Origin: Cellulomonas shaoxiangyii
GTDB lineage: Bacteria; Actinomycetota; Actinomycetes; Actinomycetales; Cellulomonadaceae
Assembly: GCF_004798685.1 (NCBI RefSeq)
Contig: NZ_CP039291.1
Span: forward strand, 3,100,001-3,164,000
Length of the DNA: 64,000 nucleotides
Direction: 5' to 3'
The position numbers and the translations under genes were made by a program. Of the stretch, positions 52,290-60,706 are shown one piece after another. The notes beneath the pieces were generated by a model that worked only from the letters and a program-made list of their open reading frames with translations, had not been told where the DNA came from and did not search any database. The stretch's first letter is position 1, and every line of letters starts with the position of its first letter.

Positions 52290-52322
52290 GAGGGGGCCCG
52301 CGCACCGTGCGCGGGCCCCCTC
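52290..52322 (+). terminator. Terminator of the exopolysaccharide operon
   Basis: Perfect 15-bp GC-rich stem with a CCG loop, 15 bp past the dehydrogenase stop. No T run follows. It also faces the convergent gene ending at 52353. Confidence 0.75.
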
Positions 52323-52352
52323 GCCGTCGGCCGCGCCCGTGCCGGCCGGGTG

Positions 52353-53348
52353 TCAGACGGTGGTGGTGGTCGGGGGCTCGCCCGCGGGCGGCTCGCCGTC
52401 CCACCAGCGCAGCACGCGGGTCGCGAGGAACGTCAGCCACCTCGACGGCTCGCCCGCCGGCACGTCGACCTCGAACCACACCGCACCGGGGTGCCGCCGT
52501 TCCTGGAGCCAGGTCCCGTCCGGCTGCCGCGCGGCGCGGATGTGCTCGATCGCGTCGGCCGTGCGCGGGTCGGGCGGGGTGCCGTCGTGCAGGGACGCGG
52601 CGCGCAGGTGGTCGGCGGCGTTGAGCACGCTGTAGTACGCGCGGAACGGGTACGCGAGGCGCAGGGCCCACGGCGCGAACGGTTCGCCCGTCGCCAGCCG
52701 CCGGAACAGCGAGCGGGAGAGCAGGTACTCCTGACCCGCGAGGCGCGCCGCACGCACCCGCTCCCGGTCGCCGGTCGCGAGCTCGTAGTCGAGCAGGCCC
52801 TTGAGGGTGTTGAGGGTGGAGGGGAACGACGACCGCGTCGACCCCTCCACCCACTCGCAGTTCCACCCGCCGTCGTCCATGCGGTGCGCGAGGAACCAGT
52901 CGACGATCCCGTCCACGTCCGCGCCGAGCCACAGCCCGTTGGACAGCGTCCAGGAGTTGATGCAGCAGTCGACCTCACCGCCCCAGTACGGCAGGTCGTC
53001 GTACTCCCAGCGGGCGTGGGCGGCGAGCCGGTCGGCGGTGCCGGCGAGCGCGTCGGCACCGACGCCCCACTCCCGCAGCGAGTTCAGGGACCAGGTCGTC
53101 GCGGTCCACGGCTGCCCCGCCGTCTCGACCGACGCGAAGTCGAAGCCCGCGGGGAAGAACGCGCCGCCCGCCCACTGCCCGTCGGGGTCCTGCAGCGCGA
53201 GGAGCTGCGCGCCGAACCCCTCGGTCGCGACGCGGGCCCGCGTCGCGGACCACGTCTCCTCCGGCAGGTCCAGCAGGTCGCGCTCGACCTGCCAGCGCAA
53301 GGCGGGGTCGGAGTCGAGCAGCCACTCGGTCGGCACGGGTGCGGTCAC
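52353..53348 (-). CDS. Alpha/alpha-toroid (squalene-cyclase-like) protein
   Basis: A 331-residue soluble protein with prenyltransferase/squalene-cyclase-type repeats: LQDPDGQWAGGAFFP, HRMDDGGWNCEWVEGS and ARQPDGTWLQERRHPG are the QW-like turns. There is no DxDD motif, so it is probably not a cyclase; such proteins are usually of unknown function. GTG 53348 or 53336 may start it. It is last in the leftward run from the CoA-disulfide reductase. Confidence 0.75.
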   Translation of the reverse strand: MTAPVPTEWLLDSDPALRWQVERDLLDLPEETWSATRARVATEGFGAQLLALQDPDGQWAGGAFFPAGFDFASVETAGQPWTATTWSLNSLREWGVGADALAGTADRLAAHARWEYDDLPYWGGEVDCCINSWTLSNGLWLGADVDGIVDWFLAHRMDDGGWNCEWVEGSTRSSFPSTLNTLKGLLDYELATGDRERVRAARLAGQEYLLSRSLFRRLATGEPFAPWALRLAYPFRAYYSVLNAADHLRAASLHDGTPPDPRTADAIEHIRAARQPDGTWLQERRHPGAVWFEVDVPAGEPSRWLTFLATRVLRWWDGEPPAGEPPTTTTV

Positions 53349-53394
53349 GGCCCCAGGGAACACCGGGCCGGGGGGCGGCGGGAACCCCTCGGCG

Positions 53395-53574
53395 TCACCG
53401 CCGCAGCAGGCGGGACCAGAAGCCGCCGGACGCCGACGCGTCAGCGCCCGGGGCGTCGGCGTGGCCGGGGCACCACTGCGCCGCGGGGACGGCACGGCGC
53501 ACGTCCTCGACGTGCTGGCCGCACCCGCTCCAGGTCGTCTTGCCGCAGGTGGTGCAGGCGGTGGGGAAGCACAC
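53395..53574 (-). CDS. Cys-rich mini-protein (putative zinc ribbon)
   Basis: 59 residues from a GTG preceded by AAGGAGAA. CFPTACTTCGKTTWSGCGQH and QWCPGHADAP hold six cysteines and two histidines, a pattern common in short actinobacterial proteins of unknown role. It lies between the CstR-like repressor and the toroid protein, so it may act in thiol or metal handling. Confidence 0.7.
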   Translation of the reverse strand: MCFPTACTTCGKTTWSGCGQHVEDVRRAVPAAQWCPGHADAPGADASASGGFWSRLLRR

Positions 53575-53626
53575 GGGACGTTCTCCTTCAGGGTGGGGGT
53601 CGTGCGGGGTCGTGCGGGGGTCGTGC

Positions 53627-53899
53627 TCAGGCGAGCGTGAGGAAGAGCTTCTCGAGCTCGGCGGTGGTGATGCCGTCGGCGCGCTCGCCGTCGGGCTCCG
53701 TGACGCACTCCTTCATCGCGGTGGCGATGACGGCGAAGCCGGCGCGGTCGAGCGCGCTGGACACGGCGGCGAGCTGGGTCACGACGTCGCGGCACGAGCC
53801 GCCGTTCTCGACGGCGTCGATGACGGCGCTCAGCTGGCCGCGGGCGCGGGTCAGCCGGTGCAGGATGCGGCGCTGGGCGTCCGCGTCGGTGCTGATCAC
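53627..53899 (-). CDS. CsoR/CstR-family repressor, persulfide-type
   Basis: A 90-residue four-helix repressor. RRILHRLTRARGQLSAVIDA is the family opening and GSCRDVVTQLAAVSSALDRA holds the first Cys. The second region reads ATAMKECVTEP: the Cys is kept, but the copper-ligand His of CsoR (four residues before it) is Ala. That loss is a mark of CstR-type persulfide sensors. A perfect palindromic operator of this family sits upstream of the operon (55742-55759). GTG start. Confidence 0.87.
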   Translation of the reverse strand: MISTDADAQRRILHRLTRARGQLSAVIDAVENGGSCRDVVTQLAAVSSALDRAGFAVIATAMKECVTEPDGERADGITTAELEKLFLTLA

Positions 53900-53939
53900 G
53901 AGGGTCCTTCCGGTCGGGCGGAGGTCGGGACGAGTGGGC

Positions 53940-55625
53940 TCAGACGAGGGCGGGTGCGGCCGTCAGCATGGCGTCGGCACGCTCACCGAGCACCGCGCGC
54001 AGCGTGAGGACGCCGCCGGACAGCGACGCGGAGTCGACGCCCGCCTGCGCGAGGACGCGGTGCGCGATCGCCGAGCGGACCCCGGACGCGCACAGCACGC
54101 GCACCGGCCGGCCGGCTACCGCCGCGCGCACCTCGTCCAGGCGCGCCCGCAGCTGCGTGTGCGGGACGTGCAGGGCGCCGGGCAGCATGCCCGTGGCGAC
54201 CTCGGCGGCGGTACGCACGTCGAGGACGAGCGCCGAGTCCAGCACGGCGTCGAGGTCCTGGGCGTACCAGAGCCGCAGCGTGCCGTCGAGGACGTTGGCG
54301 CCGACCATGCCGACGAGGTTCACCGCGTCCTTGGCCTGCCCGTAGGGCGGGGAGTACGCGAGGTCGAGGTCGATGAGGTCGTCGACGGCGAGGCCGGCGC
54401 GCAGCGCGGTCGCGAGGACGTCGATCCGCTTGTCGACGCCGTCCGTGCCGACGGCCTGCGCGCCCAGCAGGCGTCCGTCCTGCGCCCCGACGTGCACGAC
54501 GAGGTGGATCTGCGCCGCACCGGGGAACCAGCCGACGTGCTGGTTCGGGTGCAGGTGCAGCGTGCGGTACGGAACCTGCGCCGCGTCGAGCGCCGCCCGG
54601 TTCGCGCCGGTCGTCGCGGCGGTGAGCGCGCCGACGCGCACGACCGCCGTGCCGAGCGGTGCGGGCAGCGGACGCGCCGACCCGGGGCGCAGGATGTCGT
54701 CCGCCACGAGCCGCCCGGCACGGTTGGCCGGACCGGCCAGCGGCACGGGCCGGCGCACGCCCGTGACGGCGTCGGTCGACACGACGGCGTCCCCGACCGC
54801 CCACACGCCGGGCGCCGACGTGCGCCCGTGCTCGTCGACGACGATCGCGCCGCGCTCGCACACGATCCCCGCGGCCTCGAAGGCCTCGGTGTCCGGCCGC
54901 ACGCCGGCCGACAGCACCACGAGATGCGCGGGCACGCGGGACCCGTCCGACAGCACGACGACGTCGTGGTCCGTGCCCGCCTCGACGGCCGTCGCGGCGG
55001 TCCCGGCGCGCACGTCGACGCCGAGGCGCGCGAGCTCCTCGGTGACGGGGCGGGCGATCTCGTCCTCGAGCGGCGGCAGCACGTGCCCGGCCCGCTCCAC
55101 CACGGTCACCTGCAGCCCGCGGTGCGCCAGCGCCTCGGCCGCCTCGAGCCCGATGAACCCGGCTCCCAGCACGACGGCCCGGCGGGCGCCGGCGTCGACG
55201 CCCGTACGCAGCGCGACCGCGTCGGCGACGGTGCGCAGCGTGCGCACGCGCGGCGAGTCCAGGCCCGGGACCGGCGGTCGCACGGCCCGCGCGCCGGGGG
55301 CCAGGACCAGCGCGTCGTACGCGAGCTCCTGCTCCCCCGCGGCCGTGCGAACCGTCACCACCCGGCGCTCGGTGTCGACCCCGCGCACGTCGTGGCCGGG
55401 GCGCACGTCGAGGCGGAGCGAGGCGCGCAGCGACTCGGGTGTCTGGACGAGCAGCCCGTCGGCCTCCTCGATCTCGCCGCCCACGTGGTACGGCAGGCCG
55501 CAGCTCGCGAACGAGACGTGCTCCCCGCGCTCGAGCACGACGATCTCGGCCGACTCGTCGAGTCGGCGCGCACGCGCGGCGCAGCTCATCCCGCCGGCCA
55601 CGCCCCCGACGACGACGAGCCTCAT
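53940..55625 (-). CDS. CoA-disulfide reductase / rhodanese fusion
   Basis: A 561-residue flavoenzyme. The FAD fold opens with MRLVVVGGVAGGMSCAARAR. The single active-site Cys is in VSFASCGLPYHVGG, typical of CoA-disulfide/persulfide reductases. The NAD fold is RRAVVLGAGFIGLEAAEALA. The C-terminal ~100 residues are a rhodanese domain (ALVLDVRTAAEVATGMLPGA) with active Cys in VRVLCASGVRSAIA. It should reduce CoA or sulfane-sulfur persulfides. The CstR-like gene directly downstream fits. Confidence 0.9.
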   Translation of the reverse strand: MRLVVVGGVAGGMSCAARARRLDESAEIVVLERGEHVSFASCGLPYHVGGEIEEADGLLVQTPESLRASLRLDVRPGHDVRGVDTERRVVTVRTAAGEQELAYDALVLAPGARAVRPPVPGLDSPRVRTLRTVADAVALRTGVDAGARRAVVLGAGFIGLEAAEALAHRGLQVTVVERAGHVLPPLEDEIARPVTEELARLGVDVRAGTAATAVEAGTDHDVVVLSDGSRVPAHLVVLSAGVRPDTEAFEAAGIVCERGAIVVDEHGRTSAPGVWAVGDAVVSTDAVTGVRRPVPLAGPANRAGRLVADDILRPGSARPLPAPLGTAVVRVGALTAATTGANRAALDAAQVPYRTLHLHPNQHVGWFPGAAQIHLVVHVGAQDGRLLGAQAVGTDGVDKRIDVLATALRAGLAVDDLIDLDLAYSPPYGQAKDAVNLVGMVGANVLDGTLRLWYAQDLDAVLDSALVLDVRTAAEVATGMLPGALHVPHTQLRARLDEVRAAVAGRPVRVLCASGVRSAIAHRVLAQAGVDSASLSGGVLTLRAVLGERADAMLTAAPALV

Positions 55626-55732
55626 CGCGGCGCCCCGGTGGGGTCGGTCGCCGCCACGACGGCGGGGAGGGGCGGGCCGGCCGCGGGCGCCGTCGGCGCG
55701 GACGCGGGGCGCCGGGAAGGGGAGGTCGTCAT
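55622..55732 (-). CDS. Short leader ORF coupled to the CoA-disulfide reductase
   Basis: 36 codons (MTTSPSRRPASAPTAPAAGP...) ending in a TGA that overlaps the ATG of the reductase (ATGA). An in-frame ATG at 55744 inside the operator is an alternative. The product is Pro/Ala-rich and unlikely to fold; it may only couple translation, or be chance. Confidence 0.3.
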   Translation of the reverse strand: MTTSPSRRPASAPTAPAAGPPLPAVVAATDPTGAPR

Positions 55733-55741
55733 GCCGTCGAC

Positions 55742-55759
55742 CATACCCCCGGGGGTATG
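55742..55759. promoter_or_regulatory. CsoR/CstR-type operator
   Basis: CATACCCCCGGGGGTATG is an 18-bp perfect palindrome. It matches the TACCCC/GGGGTA consensus of CsoR-family operators and lies upstream of the operon that encodes a CsoR-family repressor. Autoregulation is the simple reading. Confidence 0.8.
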
Positions 55760-55866
55760 TGCACCCGGTGGCCGTCACGTGAAGGTCCCCGACGCGCGCC
55801 GCCCCGGCCCCCGCCGTGCGGAGGGGACCGGGGCGTGGCGCCCGCTCGGGACCGGACGGGCTGGGG

Positions 55867-56535
55867 TCAGCCCGCGGCCACCACCGGCACGCCCTCCGAC
55901 GGCTGGACGATGACGAAGCCCGGCCCGTGGAACTTGTACTGGAACGCCTCGCCCGTGCCGCCGCGCAGCAGCGACGACACGTTCATGCTGGAGACGACCT
56001 CGGGCGACAGGTTCGCCGACCAGCAGACCGCGGCGGTCGGGTCGACGAACGTCGGCTGCTGCGAGCAGTCGAGGATGACCGGCGGGCCGTCGGACGTCAG
56101 CGCGACCGAGCCGTGCCCGTGGATGAGGGTGCTGAACAGGCCGCCCGTCATCATCCCGGCGCCCCGCGTGCGGTGCAGGTCCCACTGCAGGGCCGCGTCG
56201 AACGCGAGCAGGTTGCCGCCGCCGATGCTGAGGGCGTCGCCCTCGAGCTCGAGGATGAACACGTCGTGCGCGTAGCGGGCGAAGAACACGTCGCCCTGCC
56301 CGGAGACGGTCATGAGCGCCTGGTCGTCGGAGCTGATGGCCCGCTTGACGAACTTGGCGAGGCTGTCGGCGCCCTTGTGGTGGAACTGGACGGCGCCCTG
56401 GTACGCCACCATCACGCCCTTGGCGGCGATGACGGGCTCACCGAGCGCCACCTTGAGCATCTTGCGGTTCTGCAGGGCGAACCGGCGGCTGCCGTCCACC
56501 TCGAGGTTGGCCTGGTCGAAGATCTCGCTGCGCAT
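55867..56535 (-). CDS. AIM24 family protein
   Basis: A 222-residue beta-rich protein of the AIM24/TIGR00266 family: MLKVALGEPVIAAKGVMVAY, ALMTVSGQGDVFFARYAHDV and GTGEAFQYKFHGPGFVIVQP are characteristic. Bacterial members have no settled function. ATG 56544 is an alternative start. Confidence 0.88.
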   Translation of the reverse strand: MRSEIFDQANLEVDGSRRFALQNRKMLKVALGEPVIAAKGVMVAYQGAVQFHHKGADSLAKFVKRAISSDDQALMTVSGQGDVFFARYAHDVFILELEGDALSIGGGNLLAFDAALQWDLHRTRGAGMMTGGLFSTLIHGHGSVALTSDGPPVILDCSQQPTFVDPTAAVCWSANLSPEVVSSMNVSSLLRGGTGEAFQYKFHGPGFVIVQPSEGVPVVAAG

Positions 56536-56625
56536 GGGCGCCATCCTGCCGGTCCCCGGGCGCCGGCAGACCGCACCGGCGGGTGAACCGCCGTGGCGGC
56601 CCTGCCCTCCTTCGGGTGGAGCGGG

Positions 56626-57036
56626 CTACGCCGCGAGGACGTGCGGCGGGAAGCCGCGGGGGCGCACCTCGGCACCCTCGGGGACGTGCGCCTCGGGGGC
56701 CACGACCACGCCGTCCTCCAGGCGCGCGCCGGCGCCGACCTCGGCCCGTGAGCCGAGCCGGACGTCGCGGCCGAGCACGGCGTCGCGTCCCACGTGCACG
56801 TACGTGGCCAGGTGTGCACCCTCCGCGACGACGGCGCCGGGCTCGACCCAGCAGTGCCGGCCGACGTGGGCGCCGGCCTGCACCTGCGCGCCCGGGTCGA
56901 CCCAGGTGCCGTCGGCGACGAAGGCGTCCTCGGACACGCGTGCGCCCTTGGCGACCATGCCGCCGCCGTTCCGGTGCCGGACGTAGCGGATCACACGGCC
57001 GTCGTCGGTCTCGAGTTCCTCGTATCGCTTCCTCAT
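56626..57036 (-). CDS. Hexapeptide-repeat (left-handed beta-helix) protein
   Basis: A 136-residue protein. After MRKRYEELETDDGRVIRYVR come repeated [LIV]-G-x4 hexapeptides (DGTWVDPGAQVQAGAHVGRH, VGRDAVLGRDVRLGS). It lacks acyltransferase catalytic features I can name, so it could be a small transferase or carbonic-anhydrase-like trimer. AGGA lies 8 nt before the ATG. Confidence 0.8.
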   Translation of the reverse strand: MRKRYEELETDDGRVIRYVRHRNGGGMVAKGARVSEDAFVADGTWVDPGAQVQAGAHVGRHCWVEPGAVVAEGAHLATYVHVGRDAVLGRDVRLGSRAEVGAGARLEDGVVVAPEAHVPEGAEVRPRGFPPHVLAA

Positions 57037-57131
57037 AGCACATGTCCTAACGCGGTACAGACATGGGATGTTCCCATGATCCGACGCGAACCGGACGTCT
57101 GTCCAACCGGCCGCCACCGGCGGCCGCCGCC

Positions 57132-59459
57132 TCAGCCCAGCGGCGCACGCCACGTCGTCGTCCGGGCCACCGACACCGCGTCGAGTGCACCCAGCGGACC
57201 GCGCACCGACCGCCGTCGGTCGGCCGCGTCCGCCGGGAGCCAGACGCGGGCGTCGGGGTGCAGCGGCAGGACGCGCACGCCCACGCGGTCACCCTCCGCG
57301 CCGTCGAGCACGTCGAGGTCGACGTGCCACGGGCTGCCGTCCCCGAACCGGTCCGCGACCACCCGGCCGTCGACGAGCAGCTGGGCGACGTCCCCGGCCC
57401 AGTCGACGCGCAGCAGCCGCACGGTGCCCGGCACGGGGGTGCCGACGTCCGCGAGCCGGTGCTCGGCCGCGAGCGCGGCGACGCGCTCCGGCGTGGGCGC
57501 GGACGCACGGCCGCCGGCCTCGCCGTAGGACACGGGCACGTCGCCGGCCGGGCGTACGCACGCCGTGCGCACGGCCCCGCCGGACGGCGCGGCCTCCCCC
57601 GCCACCGGCGCGTCGGGGGCCACGTCGACCGCCGCCCACCGGTCGCCGACCCACCGGCGCACGACCGGCACGTCGGCGGAGCGCACCACCACGTCGTCCC
57701 CGTCCGTCCACAGCGGCGCGTCGGCGAGCAGCAGCTCCCGCCCCGCCGGTCCCTCGACGACCCAGACGCGGTCGGCGTCCGACGCGCCGACGACCAGCAC
57801 GCGCGCCGCCCCGCCCGCGAGCGCGAGCAGGCCGCCCGTGCGCGGGTCGGCCCGGTGCACGCCGGGCGCGACGGTCGTCCAGCCGTCACCGGCCGCCTCG
57901 ACCGCGGCGTCGACCGCCACCTCGGCGGGCAGACCGTCGTGCGCGAGCAGCACGAGCGTGCCGTCGCCCAGCTCGGTGAGCGCCGACGCCGTGGCCCAGC
58001 GCAGCCGCACGCCGGCCTCGCCCCCCACACGCAGCCCCAGCGGCCAGCGGGCGAGCGTGCCCGGCGGCACGTCGACCGGCGACGACGGCAGCACGAGCGG
58101 CCCGCCGGGCAGGTCGACGCGCAGGCGGACGCCGCGCAGCAGGGGCAGCGCCACGTGCGGCTGGTGCCACGCCAGCAGCGCGAACCCGGTGCCGTCGTCG
58201 TCCGCGCGCACGGCCCAGCGCAGGCGTGCCGCGTCGTCGACGCCCGTCGGCACCTCGTCGGGGAGGGTCGAGGGCATGGTCGCGAGCCGGTCCCCGAACG
58301 CGGCGAGGAACGCGTGCTGCACGCGCAGCGCCGCGTGCGACGGCGCGAGCACCCCGGCGGCGCCGATCGGGGCGTGGAAGTCGTAGTCGAAGGTCGGCAC
58401 GTCGTTCGGGTAGCCGGTCGCCTGCGACTCCTGCAGCCCGGCGGCCGGGTTCGTGCCGCCCGCGTACATGTAGTAGCCCTGCCACGCGGACCCGGCCGCG
58501 AGCTTGGTCTGCGCGACGGTCGCGACGTCGAGCGCGGTCGGCGCGTGCCGCCGGTGGTACGCCGTGGCCATGCCGCCGCCGAGCTCGCACGTCGCCGGCG
58601 GCCAGGACTCGTCGCGGTCGACCGTCGCCGCCGCGGGCTCCTCGCCGCGGACGTCGGCGCCGATGCCCGGGTCGTCCCACGTGTGCGAGACGAGGTAGTG
58701 CGCGCGGAACGCGGGGTGCCAGCCCGCGTCGGCGTCGACCCAGAACCCGTCGCCGTACCCGCCGTACAGCGGCAGCACCTCACCGTCGGGCAGCTGCGCA
58801 CCGCCCCACGCGGTCGCCGTCCACAGCGGCGCGACGATCCCCGCCTCCCGCGCGAGCCGCTTGAGCGTCACCAGGTGGTCGGGCTGGTCGTAGAGCTCGT
58901 TGTCGAGCTGGACCGCGAGCACCGGGCCGCCGGGCCGGCAGACCTCCGCGAGCTGCTCCCCCAGGCGGCCGAACCACTCCCGCACGAGCTCCAGGTACGC
59001 CGGGTCGTCCGTCCGGTGGCGCACCGGCGCCGCCTGCACCCAGTCCGGGAAGCCACCGTTGCGCACCTCGCCGTGCACCCACGGCCCGACGCGCAGCACG
59101 ACGTGCAGCCCGAGCTCGCCCGCGAGCCGCACGAACGCCGCGACGTCGAGCCCGCCGGTGAAGTCGGCGCGCCCGCGCTCCGGCTCGTGGTGGATCCACG
59201 TGACGTACGTCGAGACGACGTCGACGCCGCCCGACCGCACGAGCTGCAGCCGCTCGCGCCACCGCTCGCGCGGGATCCGGGCGTAGTGCACCTCCCCCGA
59301 GACCGGCACCCACGGCCGCCCGTCGCGCTCGAGGTACCGCGAGGTCAGGGCCAGGCCGGGGCGGGCGTCCTCCTCGTTCGCCATCGCGGGTCGGGTCAGG
59401 GGGCGCGACCAGCCGCCCGGGCGGACGTGCAGGTGGGCGGGGACCTCGGAGGTGCTCAT
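57132..59459 (-). CDS. GH35 beta-galactosidase
   Basis: A 775-residue cytosolic glycosidase. Family signatures are PVSGEVHYARIPRERWRERL, STYVTWIHHEPERG, GLHVVLRVGPWVHGEVRNGG, and AVQLDNELYDQ, where the NE pair is the acid/base region. WQGYYMYAGGTNPA follows, then C-terminal jelly-roll domains. It removes terminal beta-galactose. No signal peptide. GTG 59462 is an alternative start. Confidence 0.93.
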   Translation of the reverse strand: MSTSEVPAHLHVRPGGWSRPLTRPAMANEEDARPGLALTSRYLERDGRPWVPVSGEVHYARIPRERWRERLQLVRSGGVDVVSTYVTWIHHEPERGRADFTGGLDVAAFVRLAGELGLHVVLRVGPWVHGEVRNGGFPDWVQAAPVRHRTDDPAYLELVREWFGRLGEQLAEVCRPGGPVLAVQLDNELYDQPDHLVTLKRLAREAGIVAPLWTATAWGGAQLPDGEVLPLYGGYGDGFWVDADAGWHPAFRAHYLVSHTWDDPGIGADVRGEEPAAATVDRDESWPPATCELGGGMATAYHRRHAPTALDVATVAQTKLAAGSAWQGYYMYAGGTNPAAGLQESQATGYPNDVPTFDYDFHAPIGAAGVLAPSHAALRVQHAFLAAFGDRLATMPSTLPDEVPTGVDDAARLRWAVRADDDGTGFALLAWHQPHVALPLLRGVRLRVDLPGGPLVLPSSPVDVPPGTLARWPLGLRVGGEAGVRLRWATASALTELGDGTLVLLAHDGLPAEVAVDAAVEAAGDGWTTVAPGVHRADPRTGGLLALAGGAARVLVVGASDADRVWVVEGPAGRELLLADAPLWTDGDDVVVRSADVPVVRRWVGDRWAAVDVAPDAPVAGEAAPSGGAVRTACVRPAGDVPVSYGEAGGRASAPTPERVAALAAEHRLADVGTPVPGTVRLLRVDWAGDVAQLLVDGRVVADRFGDGSPWHVDLDVLDGAEGDRVGVRVLPLHPDARVWLPADAADRRRSVRGPLGALDAVSVARTTTWRAPLG

Positions 59460-59552
59460 CACCCCCCATCCTCACCGACGTCGCGGGCGCCGCGCGCCCG
59501 GCGTACGGTCCGCAGGACGGCACCGCAGCCGGCGGCACGCGAGGAGGCGCCC

Positions 59553-60083
59553 GTGGACCGGCACACCGCGGCCGCCCGGCTCGTCACCGAGCTCACGCGC
59601 GGCTGCGTGCTGGAGGTGGGCAGCGGCCCGCGGGGCCTCGCGTCGCACCTCGTCGGGACCGTCGCCCGGTACGACGCGCTGGACCGGTCCGCCACGGCGA
59701 CCGACCGCCTGCGCACGTGGCTGCAGGTCGGCGCGCCCGCCGGGGCGTGGGGCGTGCACACGGGCGCGCTCGCCGACCTCGGCCGCCTCCCGGACGCCCC
59801 GCCGCCCGCCGACGTCGTGGTCGCGGTCAACGTCAACGCGTTCTGGACCGCGCCGGCGGACGCGGGTCTGGCTGCCGTCGCCGCGCACCTGCGCACCGGC
59901 GGCCGGCTCGTCCTCGTGCTGGAGACCCCGGACGACGTCGACGCGCGCGTGGACCCGGCGCTGCGGTCCCGGCTGACCGCCGCCGGCTGGTCCTGGGACG
60001 AGCGCACCGACCTGGGCGGGCCCCGTCGCGTCGCGCTGACGGCATCCCCGGGTGGCTCGCGCGCGGCGTCTCCGGCAGGGTGA
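59553..60083 (+). CDS. Class I SAM-dependent methyltransferase-like protein
   Basis: A 176-residue protein from a GTG with GAGGAGG just upstream. GCVLEVGSGPRGLASHLVG is motif I, ADVVVAVNVNAFWT the central strand, and HLRTGGRLVLVLETPDDVDA motif IV. It is shorter than most methyltransferases; substrate unknown. It ends 5 bp before the gluconokinase gene. Confidence 0.8.
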   Translation: MDRHTAAARLVTELTRGCVLEVGSGPRGLASHLVGTVARYDALDRSATATDRLRTWLQVGAPAGAWGVHTGALADLGRLPDAPPPADVVVAVNVNAFWTAPADAGLAAVAAHLRTGGRLVLVLETPDDVDARVDPALRSRLTAAGWSWDERTDLGGPRRVALTASPGGSRAASPAG

Positions 60084-60087
60084 ACGG

Positions 60088-60654
60088 GTGGTGGACGACG
60101 CAGGGGGGCGGCAGCCGGGGGACGCGCCGGTGCAGCACGTCGTGGTCATGGGGGTCGCCGGCTCGGGCAAGACGACGCTCGCCACGGTGCTGCGCGAGCG
60201 GCTGGGCTGGCCGTACGCCGAGGCCGACGAGTTCCACCCGCCCGCCAACATCGCCCGGATGACGGGCGGCACGCCGCTGGACGACGCCGACCGGTGGCCG
60301 TGGCTCGAGGGCATCCGCGACTGGCTGACCGAGCAGGCCCGCGCGGGCCACCCGTCCATCGTCGCGTGCTCGGCGCTCAAGCGGAGCTACCGCGACGTGC
60401 TGCGCTCGGCCGAGGGGCGCGTGCGGTTCGTCCACCTCACTGCCCCGCGCGAGCTGCTCGCGCGCCGCATGTCCGGCCGGTCCGGGCACTTCATGCCCCC
60501 GACGCTGCTGCCGTCGCAGCTCGCGACGCTCGAACCGCTGGCCGAGGAGGAGCAGGGCGTCACGATCGTCGTCGACGTGCCGCCCGACGCCGTCGCGGAC
60601 CGCGCCATCCGTGCGCTGGGGCTCGTCCCCGCGGGACGCCCGCCGTCCGACTGA
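60088..60654 (+). CDS. gntK: Gluconokinase
   Basis: A 188-residue ATP-dependent kinase that makes 6-phosphogluconate. VVVMGVAGSGKTTLATVL is the P-loop. EADEFHPPANIARMTGGTPL and DDADRWPWL are the GntK signature, and ACSALKRSYRDVLR the lid region. It starts with GTG after an AGGG site and lies 52 bp upstream of the gluconate permease, so uptake and phosphorylation are co-encoded. Confidence 0.93.
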   Translation: MVDDAGGRQPGDAPVQHVVVMGVAGSGKTTLATVLRERLGWPYAEADEFHPPANIARMTGGTPLDDADRWPWLEGIRDWLTEQARAGHPSIVACSALKRSYRDVLRSAEGRVRFVHLTAPRELLARRMSGRSGHFMPPTLLPSQLATLEPLAEEEQGVTIVVDVPPDAVADRAIRALGLVPAGRPPSD

Positions 60655-60706
60655 CCGCCCGACCCGCACCGCGGGACACCGCGGGCGCCGACCGCCAGGG
60701 GGAGCC

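Noticed and set aside
53627..53899. Copper-sensing CsoR
   Set aside because: Both Cys positions are kept but the copper-ligand His is Ala, and no copper ATPase or chaperone is nearby.
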